This document shows positions 17,061 through 26,966 of a stretch of 64,000 nucleotides of DNA, piece after piece. Made by a program: the position numbers and the translations under genes. The notes under the pieces are model-generated. The model saw only the letters and a list, made by a program, of their open reading frames with translations. It did no database searches and had not been told where the DNA came from. Numbering within the stretch: position 1 is the first letter of the stretch; each line of letters begins with the position of its first letter. This DNA is from Micromonospora echinospora (GTDB lineage Bacteria; Actinomycetota; Actinomycetes; Mycobacteriales; Micromonosporaceae), in NCBI RefSeq assembly GCF_900091495.1, contig NZ_LT607413.1, forward strand, positions 3,162,001 to 3,226,000, written 5' to 3'.

Positions 17061-17091
17061 AAAACCGCCCGGATCTGGTGATCCGGGCGGT
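17061..17091 (-). terminator. Rho-independent terminator of the second M23 gene
   Basis: ACCGCCCGGATC (17064-17075) pairs with GATCCGGGCGGT (17080-17091) around TGGT. Read on the minus strand the stem is followed by TTTTC, one of the few classical terminators with a T-run in this window. Confidence 0.85.
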
Positions 17092-17110
17092 GATCGGTCG
17101 TTGCAGTACG

Positions 17111-17827
17111 TCAGGACGCAGTCACGTCGCTGTAGATTGCCTCGACTTGTAGCTTGATGTCCACTCCGCGGTCCTGGAGCCACGGCACCGGGTCGAGCGG
17201 CTCGCCCTTGACGTGGACCTCGACATGCAGGTGGGAGCCGTAGGAGTGGCCGGTGTTGCCGACCAGGCCGAGCTGGTCGCCCGCCTTGACCTGCTGCCCC
17301 TCCTTGACGCTGAGCTGGGAGGAGTGGCCGTAGATCGCCTCGCTGCCGTCGGCGTGCCGGACGATCACCGTGTAGCCGTATCCGCCGTACCAGCCGGCCT
17401 TGGTGACCGTGCCGTCGTGGATGGAGACGTACGGGGTGCCCTCCGGGGCGACCAGGTCGACGCCGGTGTGCAGCTCGCCCCCGCGCATGCCGTACGGGGT
17501 GGTGAACTCGTAGCCCTGGAGGGGCAGCAACCAGACCTCGGGCTCGGCGGCCTCGTCGGCGGCCAGGCGGGTGGTGTCGCGGCTGGCGCGGTCGTCGGCG
17601 CTGGCCCGGTCGGCGAATTCCTGGCTGGTGACCGATGCCTGCCGCAGCTCGTCGAGGACCGAGGGGCTGACGCCCTTGGCGTCGGGCATCGCGCTGGCGC
17701 CGAGGGCGACGACGCCCGCGCCGACGAAGGCAGTGGTGACGACGGCGGCGTAGCGGCTGCGGGGCGGGGTGGGTACGCGGCGGCGGCCGCGATATCTATC
17801 GGGCTCATCCAACAGCTGCTGGCGCAC
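17111..17827 (-). CDS. M23-family (LytM) peptidase with N-terminal anchor
   Basis: 238 residues from GTG 17827, chosen because GGAGG lies 6 bases upstream; longer in-frame versions lack this site. A basic segment (RGRRRVPTPPRSRY) precedes one membrane/signal helix (AAVVTTAFVGAGVVALGASA), then a charged, probably helical stalk. The C-terminal LytM domain carries HTGVDLVAPEG and SHLHVEVHVKG with the zinc histidines and aspartate. It is a probable cell-wall endopeptidase acting outside the membrane. Confidence 0.88.
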   Translation of the reverse strand: MRQQLLDEPDRYRGRRRVPTPPRSRYAAVVTTAFVGAGVVALGASAMPDAKGVSPSVLDELRQASVTSQEFADRASADDRASRDTTRLAADEAAEPEVWLLPLQGYEFTTPYGMRGGELHTGVDLVAPEGTPYVSIHDGTVTKAGWYGGYGYTVIVRHADGSEAIYGHSSQLSVKEGQQVKAGDQLGLVGNTGHSYGSHLHVEVHVKGEPLDPVPWLQDRGVDIKLQVEAIYSDVTAS

Positions 17828-18232
17828 GCACACCCTCCGTTGTCGGGTTTCCGATGCGACCTGGTCGGGTTCGTGACGCTGAGATGAACTCCGGCTGGCC
17901 GCGTCGTCACCCGTCCGTGGACCTGATGACAACCGTGGACACGGTAGCCAACCCCCGGACGCCCCACAAGCCGGAGCGCCAACTTAAAGTTTTCTTTTGT
18001 CCGGTTGAGTGACGCATTAGGGGGATTCGTTACCTTTGCTATTCGCCCTCGTTACTGCCCTTTCGTTGCTCTCCGTCATCACTACGCTGCGCATGTCCGG
18101 CTGGCGTGAGGCATGCCACCCGTCGATGGATCGTCGGCCGGATTTCCCGGCCGCGATCCGTCGGTTACCGTTCGTTCAGGTGATCTGCCGCCGAGCCTGT
18201 GGAACCGCTGAGCCTGTGAGAGGTGTGCGCTG
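17828..18232. other. Divergent region between M23 peptidase and B12-binding protein genes
   Basis: 405 bases. The M23 side carries a roughly 150-base leader on the minus strand with repeated AACCCGAC blocks. The centre (17983-18055) is unusually A/T-rich for this genome (AACTTAAAGTTTTCTTTT) and should hold divergent promoters, with TTGAGT at 18005-18010 as a possible -35 for the rightward gene. I found no recognisable riboswitch. Confidence 0.45.
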
Positions 18233-18637
18233 ATGAGCTCTCGAATTCGGGTCGTCGTCGCCAAGCCGGGGCTGGACGGGCACGACCGGGGCGCCAAGGT
18301 GGTCGCACGGGCCCTGCGCGACGCCGGCATGGAGGTCATCTACACCGGACTGCACCAGACGCCGGAGCAGATCGTGGAGACGGCGCTCCAGGAGGACGCC
18401 GACGCGGTCGGGCTCTCCGTCCTCTCCGGCGCGCACATGACCCTCTTCCGCCGGGTGTTGGAACTGCTCGGCGAGCGGGACGCCCGGGACGTCGTCGTCT
18501 TCGGCGGGGGGATCATCCCCGAGGCCGACATCCCCGAGCTGGAGAAGCTCGGCGTGGCCAAGATCTTCACTCCGGGAGCCACGACCCAGGCGATCGTCGA
18601 GTGGGTCCGGGGCAACGTCGCCCAGCCGGTCGGCTGA
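18233..18637 (+). CDS. Stand-alone cobalamin-binding subunit of an acyl-CoA mutase
   Basis: 134 residues, the size of a complete B12-binding domain with no catalytic barrel. It has the base-off cobalamin signature LDGHDRG (DxHxxG), then LSVLSGAHM (SxL) and VVFGGGI (GG). The sequence [20 protein letters not shown] is characteristic of the methylmalonyl-CoA mutase/isobutyryl-CoA mutase C-terminal family. It must pair with a separately encoded large subunit, which is not in this window. sucCD lies downstream, and succinyl-CoA is the product of methylmalonyl-CoA mutase, so a metabolic link is possible but not shown. Confidence 0.85.
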   Translation: MSSRIRVVVAKPGLDGHDRGAKVVARALRDAGMEVIYTGLHQTPEQIVETALQEDADAVGLSVLSGAHMTLFRRVLELLGERDARDVVVFGGGIIPEADIPELEKLGVAKIFTPGATTQAIVEWVRGNVAQPVG

Positions 18638-18771
18638 CAACCCGGGCGAGGAACAAGCGGCCCTGCGCGGAACGCTGGCGGGAGGCCGGAAAGGCCCGAC
18701 CGGTGGGAGAACCCCACCGGTGAGCGTCCCGGGCGGAAACCGCACCGGGGCGAACGATCGGCAGACGGGGG

Positions 18772-18808
18772 GAGGGACCGGACGCACCCCTCACACGTCC
18801 GGCCCCTC
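18772..18808 (+). terminator. Terminator-like hairpin downstream of the B12-binding gene
   Basis: GAGGG-A-CCGGACG (18772-18784) pairs with CGTCCGG-C-CCCTC (18796-18808): 12 bp with one mismatch, followed by TATGC. It would end a transcript running about 170 bases past the B12-binding gene. Confidence 0.6.
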
Positions 18809-19022
18809 TATGCACGATGCCCCGCCGCCACCCCTCGACCGACAGGGCATCGGCCGTCTCCCGTCATCGCGCTGACCAGCGCTCCGACACTTCTCTCAAC
18901 GACCCCACACACCAGCGGTTACGCCCCGTCGCGGCAACTTTTCGCCGCTTACCCGCCCCCACCGGCGGAGTCCGGCGTTCCGCACATCGCTGTGCGTTTC
19001 CGCACACCACGCACCCGCTCGG

Positions 19023-19050
19023 TTGCCGGCGGTGGCCTTCTCGTTAGGCT
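19023..19050 (+). promoter_or_regulatory. Probable sigma-70-type promoter of sucCD
   Basis: TTGCCG (19023-19028) and TAGGCT (19045-19050) are separated by 16 bases. This predicts a start near 19057 and a 5' leader of about 95 bases before the sucC GTG. Confidence 0.45.
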
Positions 19051-19151
19051 GCCGCAAACGGCCTGTCTTCTGTGACGGCAGGCGTCAAGCTTTTTCCAAC
19101 GCTGGTGGCGGCGCGACGGCGCGCCGCGGAGACGGGACGGGACGCGCAATC

Positions 19152-20330
19152 GTGGACCTGTACGAGTACCAGGGGCGGGACCTGTTCGAGCGGCACGGAC
19201 TGCCCGTGCTCGCCGGCGGCGTCGCCACGACCCCGGAGGAGGCACGCGCGATCGCCGAGCGCCTTGGCGGCCGGGTGGTCGTCAAGGCCCAGGTGAAGGT
19301 CGGTGGCCGAGGCAAGGCCGGCGGCGTCAAGTTGGCCGAGGGGACGGACGAGACGGTGGCCCGGGCCACCGACATCCTCGGCATGGACATCAAGGGTCAC
19401 ACGGTCCACAAGGTCATGATCACGGTGACCGCGGACATCGCCGAGGAGTACTACTTCTCGTACCTGCTCGACCGCGCGAACCGCACCTTCCTGTGCATCG
19501 CCAGCGTGGCCGGCGGCATGGACATTGAGCAGGTCGCCGCCGAGACCCCGGACAAGGTCGTCAAGACCCCGATCGACGCCAACACCGGTGTGGACGAGGC
19601 CAAGGCGCGGGAGATCGTCGAGGCCGCCGGGTTCCCGGCCGACGTCGCCGACCAGGTGGTCGCGATCGCGGTCCAGCTCTGGCAGGCGTTCGTCGCCGAG
19701 GACGCCACCCTGGTCGAGGTGAACCCGCTCGCCCGTACGGCCGACGGCAACGTGCTGCTGCTCGACGCCAAGATCACCCTCGACGAGAACGCCGCGTTCC
19801 GGCACCCGGACCACGAGGCCCTGGTCGACCAGGCGACGGTGGACCCGCTGGAGCAGCGCGCCAAGGAGAAGGACCTCAACTACGTCAAGCTCGACGGCGA
19901 GGTCGGCATCATCGGCAACGGCGCGGGTCTGGTCATGTCGACCCTCGACGTGGTCGCCTACGCCGGTGAGCGGCACGGCGACGTCAAGCCGGCGAACTTC
20001 CTCGACATCGGCGGCGGCGCGAGTGCCGCGGTGATGGCGAACGGACTGGAGATCGTCCTGTCCGACCCGTCGGTCAAGAGCGTCTTCGTGAACGTCTTCG
20101 GCGGCATCACCGCCTGCGACGAGGTCGCCAACGGCATCATCCAGGCCCTCGCCCTGCTGGAGCAGCGTGGCGAGAAGGTCACCAAGCCGCTCGTGGTCCG
20201 CCTCGACGGCAACAACGCGGAGGCCGGTCGGGCGATCCTCGACGGCGCGAAGAACCCGCTCGTCGAGCGGGTCGACACCATGGACGGTGCGGCCGAGCGG
20301 GCCGCCGAGCTGGCGGCTGCGGGGGTCTGA
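19152..20330 (+). CDS. sucC: Succinyl-CoA ligase (ADP/GDP-forming) beta subunit
   Basis: 392 residues from GTG 19152 ([16 protein letters not shown]), the standard SucC N-terminus; an upstream in-frame ATG would add 43 unrelated residues. The ATP-grasp domain has [20 protein letters not shown]. The C-terminal CoA-ligase-like domain has [14 protein letters not shown] and the NFLDIGGGA and VNVFGGI blocks. With SucD it interconverts succinyl-CoA and succinate with nucleotide phosphorylation in the TCA cycle. The next gene starts 2 bases after its stop. Confidence 0.97.
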   Translation: MDLYEYQGRDLFERHGLPVLAGGVATTPEEARAIAERLGGRVVVKAQVKVGGRGKAGGVKLAEGTDETVARATDILGMDIKGHTVHKVMITVTADIAEEYYFSYLLDRANRTFLCIASVAGGMDIEQVAAETPDKVVKTPIDANTGVDEAKAREIVEAAGFPADVADQVVAIAVQLWQAFVAEDATLVEVNPLARTADGNVLLLDAKITLDENAAFRHPDHEALVDQATVDPLEQRAKEKDLNYVKLDGEVGIIGNGAGLVMSTLDVVAYAGERHGDVKPANFLDIGGGASAAVMANGLEIVLSDPSVKSVFVNVFGGITACDEVANGIIQALALLEQRGEKVTKPLVVRLDGNNAEAGRAILDGAKNPLVERVDTMDGAAERAAELAAAGV

Positions 20331-20332
20331 CA

Positions 20333-21220
<888 letters not shown>

Positions 21221-21236
21221 GCCGAGAGCGCACCGA

Positions 21237-21270
21237 CGGAGGGGGACGACCGCACGGTCGTCCCCCTCCG
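21237..21270 (+). terminator. Terminator of sucCD
   Basis: CGGAGGGGGACGACCG (21237-21252) pairs perfectly with CGGTCGTCCCCCTCCG (21255-21270), giving 15 bp with a GCAC loop, beginning 17 bases after the sucD stop. Confidence 0.85.
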
Positions 21271-21341
21271 CGTCGCGGTCCTCCCGGCGGCACCGCTCCC
21301 TGCCGGCGGCCGGTGTGGCGCCGAGGACGGCGTCCCGGTCG

Positions 21342-21602
21342 TCAGTCGTTGCCGATCGGGTAGTTCCCGGTAGCCCGCAGGACCGCGCTGCCGATGATGT
21401 TGATCACGCCGAAGGCGATGGCCAGCCAGCCCAGCACCTGTGACTGTCCGTACCGCCGGGCGTCCCGGATCGACAGGTACCCGAAGATGACCCCCAGGAT
21501 GCCGCAGCACAGCAGGCCGAGGACGATGCCGAGCACGCCCCAGAGGGTGGTCCGGTCCTTGCCGGCTGCGGACGGCGGGGGCGGTGCGTAGGGAGCGGAC
21601 AC
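21342..21602 (-). CDS. DUF4190-type small membrane protein
   Basis: 86 residues. A short proline-rich head (MSAPYAPPPPSAAGK) precedes two membrane helices separated by SIRDARRYGQSQ, the layout of DUF4190 proteins. GTG 21602 follows GGAGG by about 6 bases. The function is unknown. Two similar small membrane proteins lie at 23.2-24.2 kb on the same strand. Confidence 0.75.
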   Translation of the reverse strand: MSAPYAPPPPSAAGKDRTTLWGVLGIVLGLLCCGILGVIFGYLSIRDARRYGQSQVLGWLAIAFGVINIIGSAVLRATGNYPIGND

Positions 21603-21687
21603 GACTTCCTCCGGACGGTCGGGGCCGCGACCGCGGAAGGCCGCGCCTGCGCCGAGGTTAGACCGGGTGTAGCGTCCCGGGCGGAAG

Positions 21688-21710
21688 GATCACCGAACTC
21701 ATCGGTGATC
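21688..21710. promoter_or_regulatory. 23-bp inverted repeat in a divergent promoter region
   Basis: GATCACCGA (21688-21696) and TCGGTGATC (21702-21710) form a perfect 9-bp inverted repeat with a 5-base centre. It lies between the divergent DUF4190 and DUF6350 genes. It is a candidate operator; the binding protein is unknown. Confidence 0.5.
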
Positions 21711-21762
21711 GGCCGGGTTATCGGACTGCCCCCGCTCGTCCGGCGTGCCAGAGTGGAACCCG

Positions 21763-23076
21763 ATGTCCTCCGTCACCCCTGATCAGCCTCGCCGTCCCGC
21801 TGGCGTCGATTCCGACGACCGGCCGGGTGGTCGTGCCGGCCCGGTTCCCCGGCCGCGTCCCCGGCGTCCCGGAGGGGCCGACCGGGCGGACGCCCCCCGT
21901 CGTCGGCGCGCCCCGCTCGCCGTCGCCGCCGTGGTGGCCGCCGGCTGGGCCGCCCTCACCTCGTACCTTCCGGTAGCCGTGGTGCTCGGGTTGATGCAGC
22001 TCAGCGAGGACGCCGCGTCGGTGGTCGGCGCGCTCCGCGCCGGCCTGGCCGGCTGGCTGCTCGGCCACGGGGTGCCACTCGACACCGGCGCCGGCCCGCT
22101 CGGCCTCGCCCCGCTGGCCCTGACCGCGCTGGTCGTCTGGCGGTTGACCCGGGCCGGGGTGCACACCACCCGGGCGCTGGGCGCGCGGGGCGTCGGGGAG
22201 GTCCGTCCGGCGTTCGTCGCGGCGGGCGCGGTCGGTCTCGGGTACGCGCTGCTCGGCGTGCTCGCCGCACTCGGCGCCGACACCGCCGGGACGAGCCTCT
22301 CCCCGCTGCGGGCCGGGGTGAACCTGGGGCTCGTCGGTGTGGCCGCCGCCCTGGTGGGCGCGCTGCGGACGACCGGTGCTCCCGACCGGCTGCTCCGGCG
22401 GGTGCCCACCGCGCTGCACGACGGGGTCCGCACCGGCCTGGTCGCCGGACTGCTGTTGGCCGGGGCGGGCGCGGGGGCCGCCGGACTGGCCATCGCTACC
22501 GGTGGTGGCGACGCCGCCGACATGATCGGCGCCTACCGGACCGGGGTGGCCGGGCAGGCCGGGATCACCCTGGTCAGTCTCGCCTACGCGCCGAACGCCG
22601 CGATCTGGGCGACCAGCTACCTGCTCGGCCCCGGGTTCGCCGTGGGCACCGACACGGCGGTACGCACCAGCGAGGTCTCCGTCGGCGCGCTGCCGGCCGT
22701 ACCGCTGCTCGCCGGCCTGCCGCGCGGGCCGGTCGACGGGCTCGGCGCGTTGCTGCTCGCGGTGCCGGTCCTGATCGGGATGGCGGCCGGCTGGCTGCTC
22801 GCCCGCCGCCTGCTCCGGTCGGCGGCCGACGACCGGACGCCGCTTCACTGGGGGCCGCTGCTCGGCACGGCGGCCCTCGCCGGGCCGGTGGCCGGTCTGC
22901 TGGTGGGCGCGGCGGCGGCGGTCTCCGGTGGCCCGCTCGGCGGCGGCCGGCTCGCCGAGGTGGGTCCGGTCGCCTGGCAGGTGACCGCCGTGACCACCGC
23001 GGTCGTGGCGGTCGGCGCGCTGCTCGGAGCCGCCGCCACCCGTGCCTTCACCCGCCAGCCCGCCCCCCGTCCCTGA
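21763..23076 (+). CDS. DUF6350-family polytopic membrane protein
   Basis: 437 residues from ATG 21763 (MSSVTPDQP); a GTG at 21745 would add six. A basic, proline-rich cytoplasmic head of about 55 residues is followed by roughly ten membrane helices rich in Ala, Gly, Leu and Val. It has the conserved loop AYAPNAAIWATSYLLGPGFA followed by GTDTAVRTSEVSVGALPAVP, typical of the DUF6350 family found beside purN or sucD in actinobacteria. The biochemical role is not established; some databases name the family cell-division protein PerM. Confidence 0.75.
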   Translation: MSSVTPDQPRRPAGVDSDDRPGGRAGPVPRPRPRRPGGADRADAPRRRRAPLAVAAVVAAGWAALTSYLPVAVVLGLMQLSEDAASVVGALRAGLAGWLLGHGVPLDTGAGPLGLAPLALTALVVWRLTRAGVHTTRALGARGVGEVRPAFVAAGAVGLGYALLGVLAALGADTAGTSLSPLRAGVNLGLVGVAAALVGALRTTGAPDRLLRRVPTALHDGVRTGLVAGLLLAGAGAGAAGLAIATGGGDAADMIGAYRTGVAGQAGITLVSLAYAPNAAIWATSYLLGPGFAVGTDTAVRTSEVSVGALPAVPLLAGLPRGPVDGLGALLLAVPVLIGMAAGWLLARRLLRSAADDRTPLHWGPLLGTAALAGPVAGLLVGAAAAVSGGPLGGGRLAEVGPVAWQVTAVTTAVVAVGALLGAAATRAFTRQPAPRP

Positions 23077-23188
23077 TCCCGGGTCCAGGGCCAGCCAGCC
23101 CCGCGGTGAACCCGGATCGGGCGGTCAGACGGCGGCGGGGCGCCCGGAGGACTTCCGGACACCCCGCCTGTGGGCCACACATCGCTGG

Positions 23189-23866
23189 TCAGGACAGGTT
23201 CAGCGAGTTCAGGTTCAGCGCGGCACCGAGGATCGCGTTGGCCAGACCGAGGACGATGCCCACCGCGCCGGTGATCAGGGCGGTCGTCGCCTGGCCCTTG
23301 TTGTCGGCCAGCCCCTGCTCCGCCTTCTTCTGGCCCATCACGCCCAGCACCACACCGGCGATGCCGAGGATGATGCCGAGGAAGGCGCAGCAGATCGCGA
23401 AGACGATCGAGGTGATGCCGAGGATCATCCCGATCAGGCCGAGGTTGTTGTTCTGCGGCGTCACACCGTACTGGCCGTACTGCCCGGCCGGGTAGCCCGG
23501 CGCCGCGCCGTAGGGCTGCTGCTGCGCGTACGGGTCCCCGTACGGCTGACCGGAGGCGGGTTGGCCGTACGGCCCGCCCGAGGTCGGCGGCTGCCCGTAC
23601 GGCTGCCCCGAGATCGGCTGCCCGTACGGCCCGCCCGAGGTCGGCGGCTGACCGTACGGCTGCCCGGAGGCCGGCTGACCGTACGGCTGGCCCGAGGTCG
23701 GCGGCTGACCGTACGGATCCTGCGGCTGCTGACCGTACGGGTCGTGCGACGGCTGGCCGTAGGACGGCTGCGCCGGCTGACCGTACGGGTCGGAGTACTG
23801 CGGCGAGGTGGGATCCGAGGGCGGCTGCTGGCCGTACGGGTCCTGGCCGGGGTTGTCGGGCTGCAC
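23189..23866 (-). CDS. DUF4190-type membrane protein with long PYGQ-repeat head
   Basis: 225 residues. The first about 135 residues are a low-complexity head made of [13 protein letters not shown] units, rich in Pro, Tyr, Gly and Gln. The last 85 residues have two to three membrane helices ([20 protein letters not shown], then [18 protein letters not shown]), as in DUF4190. GTG 23866 has AAGGAG upstream. Such Tyr/Gln-rich heads are cytoplasmic and disordered. The function is unknown. The next gene upstream on the same strand is a dispanin-like protein. Confidence 0.75.
   Translation of the reverse strand: MQPDNPGQDPYGQQPPSDPTSPQYSDPYGQPAQPSYGQPSHDPYGQQPQDPYGQPPTSGQPYGQPASGQPYGQPPTSGGPYGQPISGQPYGQPPTSGGPYGQPASGQPYGDPYAQQQPYGAAPGYPAGQYGQYGVTPQNNNLGLIGMILGITSIVFAICCAFLGIILGIAGVVLGVMGQKKAEQGLADNKGQATTALITGAVGIVLGLANAILGAALNLNSLNLS
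23525..23730. repeat. In-frame repeats coding the PYGQ head
   Basis: The block CCCGAGGTCGGCGGCTGACC and close variants recur at intervals of about 54-60 bases (starting near 23577, 23635 and 23692). They are interleaved with TACGG-containing units. Repeat length is a multiple of three, so the reading frame is kept. Confidence 0.65.
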
Positions 23867-23900
23867 GGGCTGCGCTCCTTGCTGTGCGGCGTTGGGAGGG

Positions 23901-24194
23901 TCAGACGGTTGTGTCGGTGCCCATCAGCGACCCGAGGCCACCCAGCAGGCAGCAGATCAGGACGATGACGTACCAGGAGAGGCCGACGATGAGGGCCCAC
24001 TTCGACCACTTCTTGCTCTCCGCCGCAGCGGCCTGGGCCGCCGCGTAGTTACCCTGCTGCACCAGCGGGTTGACCTTGGAGGCGTTGATCAACGCGGGGA
24101 TGGCGAGCGGCCAGAAGAGGAAGATGGCCACGATCGACATGGTCATGTTGTTGTCGATCTGCTGCGGCGGCTGCTGGGGGTATCCGGGCTGCAT
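23901..24194 (-). CDS. CD225/dispanin-family small membrane protein
   Basis: 97 residues. The head [17 protein letters not shown] is followed by two helices: [20 protein letters not shown], then a cytoplasmic loop with [21 protein letters not shown], then [20 protein letters not shown]. The FWPLAIPAL...ASKVNPL..GNYAAA pattern is the CD225/dispanin signature. ATG 24194 has AAGGAG upstream. It lies 34 bases upstream of the DUF4190 gene on the same strand, so the two are likely cotranscribed. Confidence 0.8.
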   Translation of the reverse strand: MQPGYPQQPPQQIDNNMTMSIVAIFLFWPLAIPALINASKVNPLVQQGNYAAAQAAAAESKKWSKWALIVGLSWYVIVLICCLLGGLGSLMGTDTTV

Positions 24195-24388
24195 GGGGTG
24201 AACTCCTTGATCGGTGACCGCGAGCCGGGCCGCCCGCAGGTGGGGCGGGCCGCTCGCGTGTCGAATATCGAGCGGGGGCAGAGTACCTGCTCGGGGTGAC
24301 GTCCGGGGTGACCGGCGGGGCGCGGTCCCACGGTGAGGACCGGCTGACGGAGGGTCTGGCCAGCGGAACGGGGCCGTCGCCGGCCCGA

Positions 24389-24394
24389 TAGGGT
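24389..24394 (+). promoter_or_regulatory. -10-like hexamer of purN-purH
   Basis: TAGGGT lies 6 bases before the purN GTG, predicting a leaderless message. Confidence 0.4.
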
Positions 24395-24400
24395 GACCGG

Positions 24401-26590
24401 GTGACCGAGCCCGCGTCCACCGCCCGCATCGTCGTCCTCGTCTCCGGTTCCGGCAGTAATCTCCAGGCCCTGCTGGATGCCTGCGCCGACCCGGCGTACG
24501 GGGCCCGGGTGGTCGCGGTCGGCGCCGACCGGGACGGCATCGCCGGGCTGGACCGGGCCACCGCCGCCGGGGTGCCGACCTTCGTGGAGCGGTTGAAGGA
24601 CCATCCGACCCGTGTGGACTGGGACGTCGCGCTCACCGCCCAGGTCGCCGCGCACCGCCCCGACCTGGTCGTCTCCGCCGGTTTCCTGAAGCTCGTCGGC
24701 CCGCGCTTCCTGGCCGCCTTCGCCGGCCGCTACCTGAACACCCACAACACCCTGCTGCCGGCCTTCCCCGGCATCCACGGGCCCCGGGACGCCCTCGCCT
24801 ACGGCGTGAAGGTCACCGGCGCGACCCTCTTCTTCGTCGACGCGGGCATGGACACCGGTCCGATCGTCGCCCAGGTCGCGGTGCCGGTGCGCGACGACGA
24901 CGACGAGGAGACGCTCACCGAGCGCATCAAGGTGGCCGAGCGGCGGCAGCTCGTCGAGCAGGTCGGCCGCCTGGTCCGCGAAGGTTGGACGATCACCGAA
25001 AGAAAGGTCACCGTTGGCGTGAGTACCCCCTCCGACGGGCGCCGGCCGATCCGGCGGGCGCTGGTCAGCGTCTACGACAAGAGCGGGCTGGTCGAGCTGG
25101 CCCGGGCCCTGCACGACGCCGGGGTCGAGATCGTCTCGACCGGCAGCACCGCGTCGACGATCGCCGGTTCCGGGGTGCCGGTGACCGCCGTCGAGTCGGT
25201 GACCGGGTTCCCGGAGATCCTCGACGGCCGGGTCAAGACCCTGCACCCGAAGATCCACGGCGGCCTCCTCGCCGACCTGCGCAAGGACTCGCACGCCGCC
25301 CAGCTCGACGAGCACGGCATCGCCGGCATCGACCTGCTGGTCTCCAACCTGTACCCGTTCCAGGCCACGGTGGCCTCCGGCGCCAGCGTGGACGAGTGCG
25401 TCGAGCAGATCGACATCGGCGGGCCGGCGATGGTCCGGGCCGCCGCGAAGAACCACGCCTCGGTCGCCGTGGTGACCGATCCGGCCGCGTACCCGACGGT
25501 GCTGGCCGCCCTCGATGCGGGCGGTTTCTCGCTGGCGCAGCGTCGTGTGCTCGCCGCCCGCGCCTTCGCCGAGATCGCCGAGTACGACATCGCCGTGGCG
25601 AACTGGTGCGCGGCGCAGCTCGACCCGGAGGAGGCGGACTGGCCCGCCTTCGCCGGTCTGGGACTCCGCGCCCAGCGGGCCCTGCGCTACGGCGAGAACC
25701 CGCACCAGCAGGCCGCCCTCTACACCGACCCGGACGCCCCGGTCGGGCTGGCCCAGGCCGAGCAGCTGCACGGCAAGGAGATGTCGTACAACAACTACGT
25801 CGACGCGGACGCCGCCTGGCGGGCGGCGAACGACTTCGCCGACCAGCCGGCCGTGGCGATCATCAAGCACGCCAACCCGTGCGGGATCGCGGTCGGCGCC
25901 GACGTGGCCGACGCGCACCGCCGGGCGCACGCCTGCGACCCGGTCTCCGCGTACGGCGGGGTGATCGCGGTCAACCGGCCGGTCACCGTCGAGCTGGCCA
26001 AGCAGGTCGCGGAGATCTTCACCGAGGTCCTGGTGGCGCCGGAGTTCGAGGCGGGAGCGGTCGAGGTGCTCCAGGCCAAGAAGAACCTGCGCCTGCTGCG
26101 TGCCCCGGCCTGGGCCCCGCCGCCGGCCGAGTGGCGGCAGGTCAGCGGCGGTGTGCTGGTGCAGATGGCCGACCGGGTGGACGCCCCCGGCGACGACCCC
26201 GCCGCCTGGCGGCTGGTGGCCGGCGAACCGGCCGACGGCGACCTCCTGCGCGACCTGACCTTCGCCTGGCGGGCGGTCCGCTCGGTTAAGAGCAACGCGA
26301 TCCTGCTCGCCGCCGACGGGGCGACCGTCGGGGTCGGCATGGGGCAGGTCAACCGGGTCGACTCGGCGCACCTCGCGGTGAACCGCGCCGGGGCGGACCG
26401 GGCCCGGGGCGCGGTCGCCGCCTCGGACGCGTTCTTCCCGTTCGCCGACGGGCTCAAGGTGCTGATCGACGCGGGGGTCCGCGCCGTCGTGCAGCCGGGC
26501 GGTTCGATCCGGGACGACGAGGTGATCGCCGCCGCCGCCGAGGCCGGCGTGACCATGTACCTCACCGGCACCCGGCACTTCTTCCACTGA
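24401..26590 (+). CDS. purH: PurN (GAR transformylase) and PurH (AICAR transformylase/IMP cyclohydrolase) in one continuous frame
   Basis: 729 residues from GTG 24401. Residues 1-206 are a complete Pur[18 protein letters not shown], the catalytic asparagine and histidine in [15 protein letters not shown], and the aspartate in [10 protein letters not shown]. Residues 207-729 are a complete PurH: the MGS-like IMP cyclohydrolase domain ([16 protein letters not shown]) and the AICAR transformylase with [12 protein letters not shown]. There is no stop between them. The purH start would be GTG 25019 ([10 protein letters not shown]), preceded by AGAAAGG at 25001-25007, so separate initiation remains possible. 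Both enzymes use 10-formyl-tetrahydrofolate, which the downstream folD makes. It is normally two genes; here it is either a trifunctional fusion or a purN stop loss. Confidence 0.9.
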   Translation: MTEPASTARIVVLVSGSGSNLQALLDACADPAYGARVVAVGADRDGIAGLDRATAAGVPTFVERLKDHPTRVDWDVALTAQVAAHRPDLVVSAGFLKLVGPRFLAAFAGRYLNTHNTLLPAFPGIHGPRDALAYGVKVTGATLFFVDAGMDTGPIVAQVAVPVRDDDDEETLTERIKVAERRQLVEQVGRLVREGWTITERKVTVGVSTPSDGRRPIRRALVSVYDKSGLVELARALHDAGVEIVSTGSTASTIAGSGVPVTAVESVTGFPEILDGRVKTLHPKIHGGLLADLRKDSHAAQLDEHGIAGIDLLVSNLYPFQATVASGASVDECVEQIDIGGPAMVRAAAKNHASVAVVTDPAAYPTVLAALDAGGFSLAQRRVLAARAFAEIAEYDIAVANWCAAQLDPEEADWPAFAGLGLRAQRALRYGENPHQQAALYTDPDAPVGLAQAEQLHGKEMSYNNYVDADAAWRAANDFADQPAVAIIKHANPCGIAVGADVADAHRRAHACDPVSAYGGVIAVNRPVTVELAKQVAEIFTEVLVAPEFEAGAVEVLQAKKNLRLLRAPAWAPPPAEWRQVSGGVLVQMADRVDAPGDDPAAWRLVAGEPADGDLLRDLTFAWRAVRSVKSNAILLAADGATVGVGMGQVNRVDSAHLAVNRAGADRARGAVAASDAFFPFADGLKVLIDAGVRAVVQPGGSIRDDEVIAAAAEAGVTMYLTGTRHFFH

Positions 26591-26621
26591 CCCGCCACCG
26601 GCGGTCGCCGGCGCGCCCACT

Positions 26622-26664
26622 GATGGAGGCGTCGGCGCCCCGCCGATGACGCCGGCGCTCCATC
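26622..26664 (+). terminator. Hairpin after purH
   Basis: GATGGAG (26622-26628) pairs with CTCCATC (26658-26664), continued inward by CG and CGGCG/CGCCG pairs with small bulges. It starts 32 bases after the purH stop. Confidence 0.6.
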
Positions 26665-26734
26665 GGCGGTCGCTCACGGTCGCGCACGGTTGCCGGCGCC
26701 CGTCGGCGCCGCTGGTGACGGGCGTGCTCTCCGG

Positions 26735-26792
26735 GTGCCTGCAGGGGCCCCCTGCTACCGGATTCTGCGGAGCAGGGGACCCCCGCAACCAC
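26735..26792. repeat. Double-palindrome dispersed repeat, copy 2
   Basis: GCAGGGG-C-CCCCTGC (26741-26755) is followed after 16 bases by GCAGGGG-A-CCCCCGC (26772-26786) and a terminal AACCACC. It has the same layout as the copies at 13162, 38252 and 48639 but with a degenerate left end. Confidence 0.75.
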
Positions 26793-26966
26793 CCCAGCCG
26801 GCACCCCGCGCCCCGCCCGTCGGGCCGAGAGGTGACGGAGGGTGAGCACTGGCCCGTGGCCCGACCGTGTGTCACGGGTCCGGATCGCCCCAGGTCGGCG
26901 CGGGTGGCACGGGGACAAGGAACGGGTCGGCGGAACGACGGGTGCCGGGCGTGAGACGATCGGGGA

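Larger units (their letters stand above)
18638..19151. other. Intergenic region upstream of sucC with structured 5' half
   Basis: 514 bases without a credible gene. The first part (18650-18808) contains several hairpins, including ACCGGTGGG/CCCACCGGT (18699-18721), and ends in a strong terminator-like stem, so it may be a long 3' UTR or a small RNA. The second part carries the sucC promoter (19023-19050) and about 100 bases of 5' leader. Confidence 0.5.
26591..26966. other. Intergenic region between purH and folD
   Basis: 376 bases. It holds a terminator-like hairpin (26622-26664), one copy of the double-palindrome repeat (26735-26792), and the folD upstream sequence with GGGGA directly before its GTG. 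I see no gene. Confidence 0.6.

Noticed and set aside
17828..17990. Leader of the M23 gene considered as a c-di-AMP (ydaO-type) riboswitch, known upstream of wall hydrolases in actinobacteria
   Set aside because: The conserved GGGGAACC and GGTGAATC-type blocks are absent; only short AACCCGAC repeats are seen.
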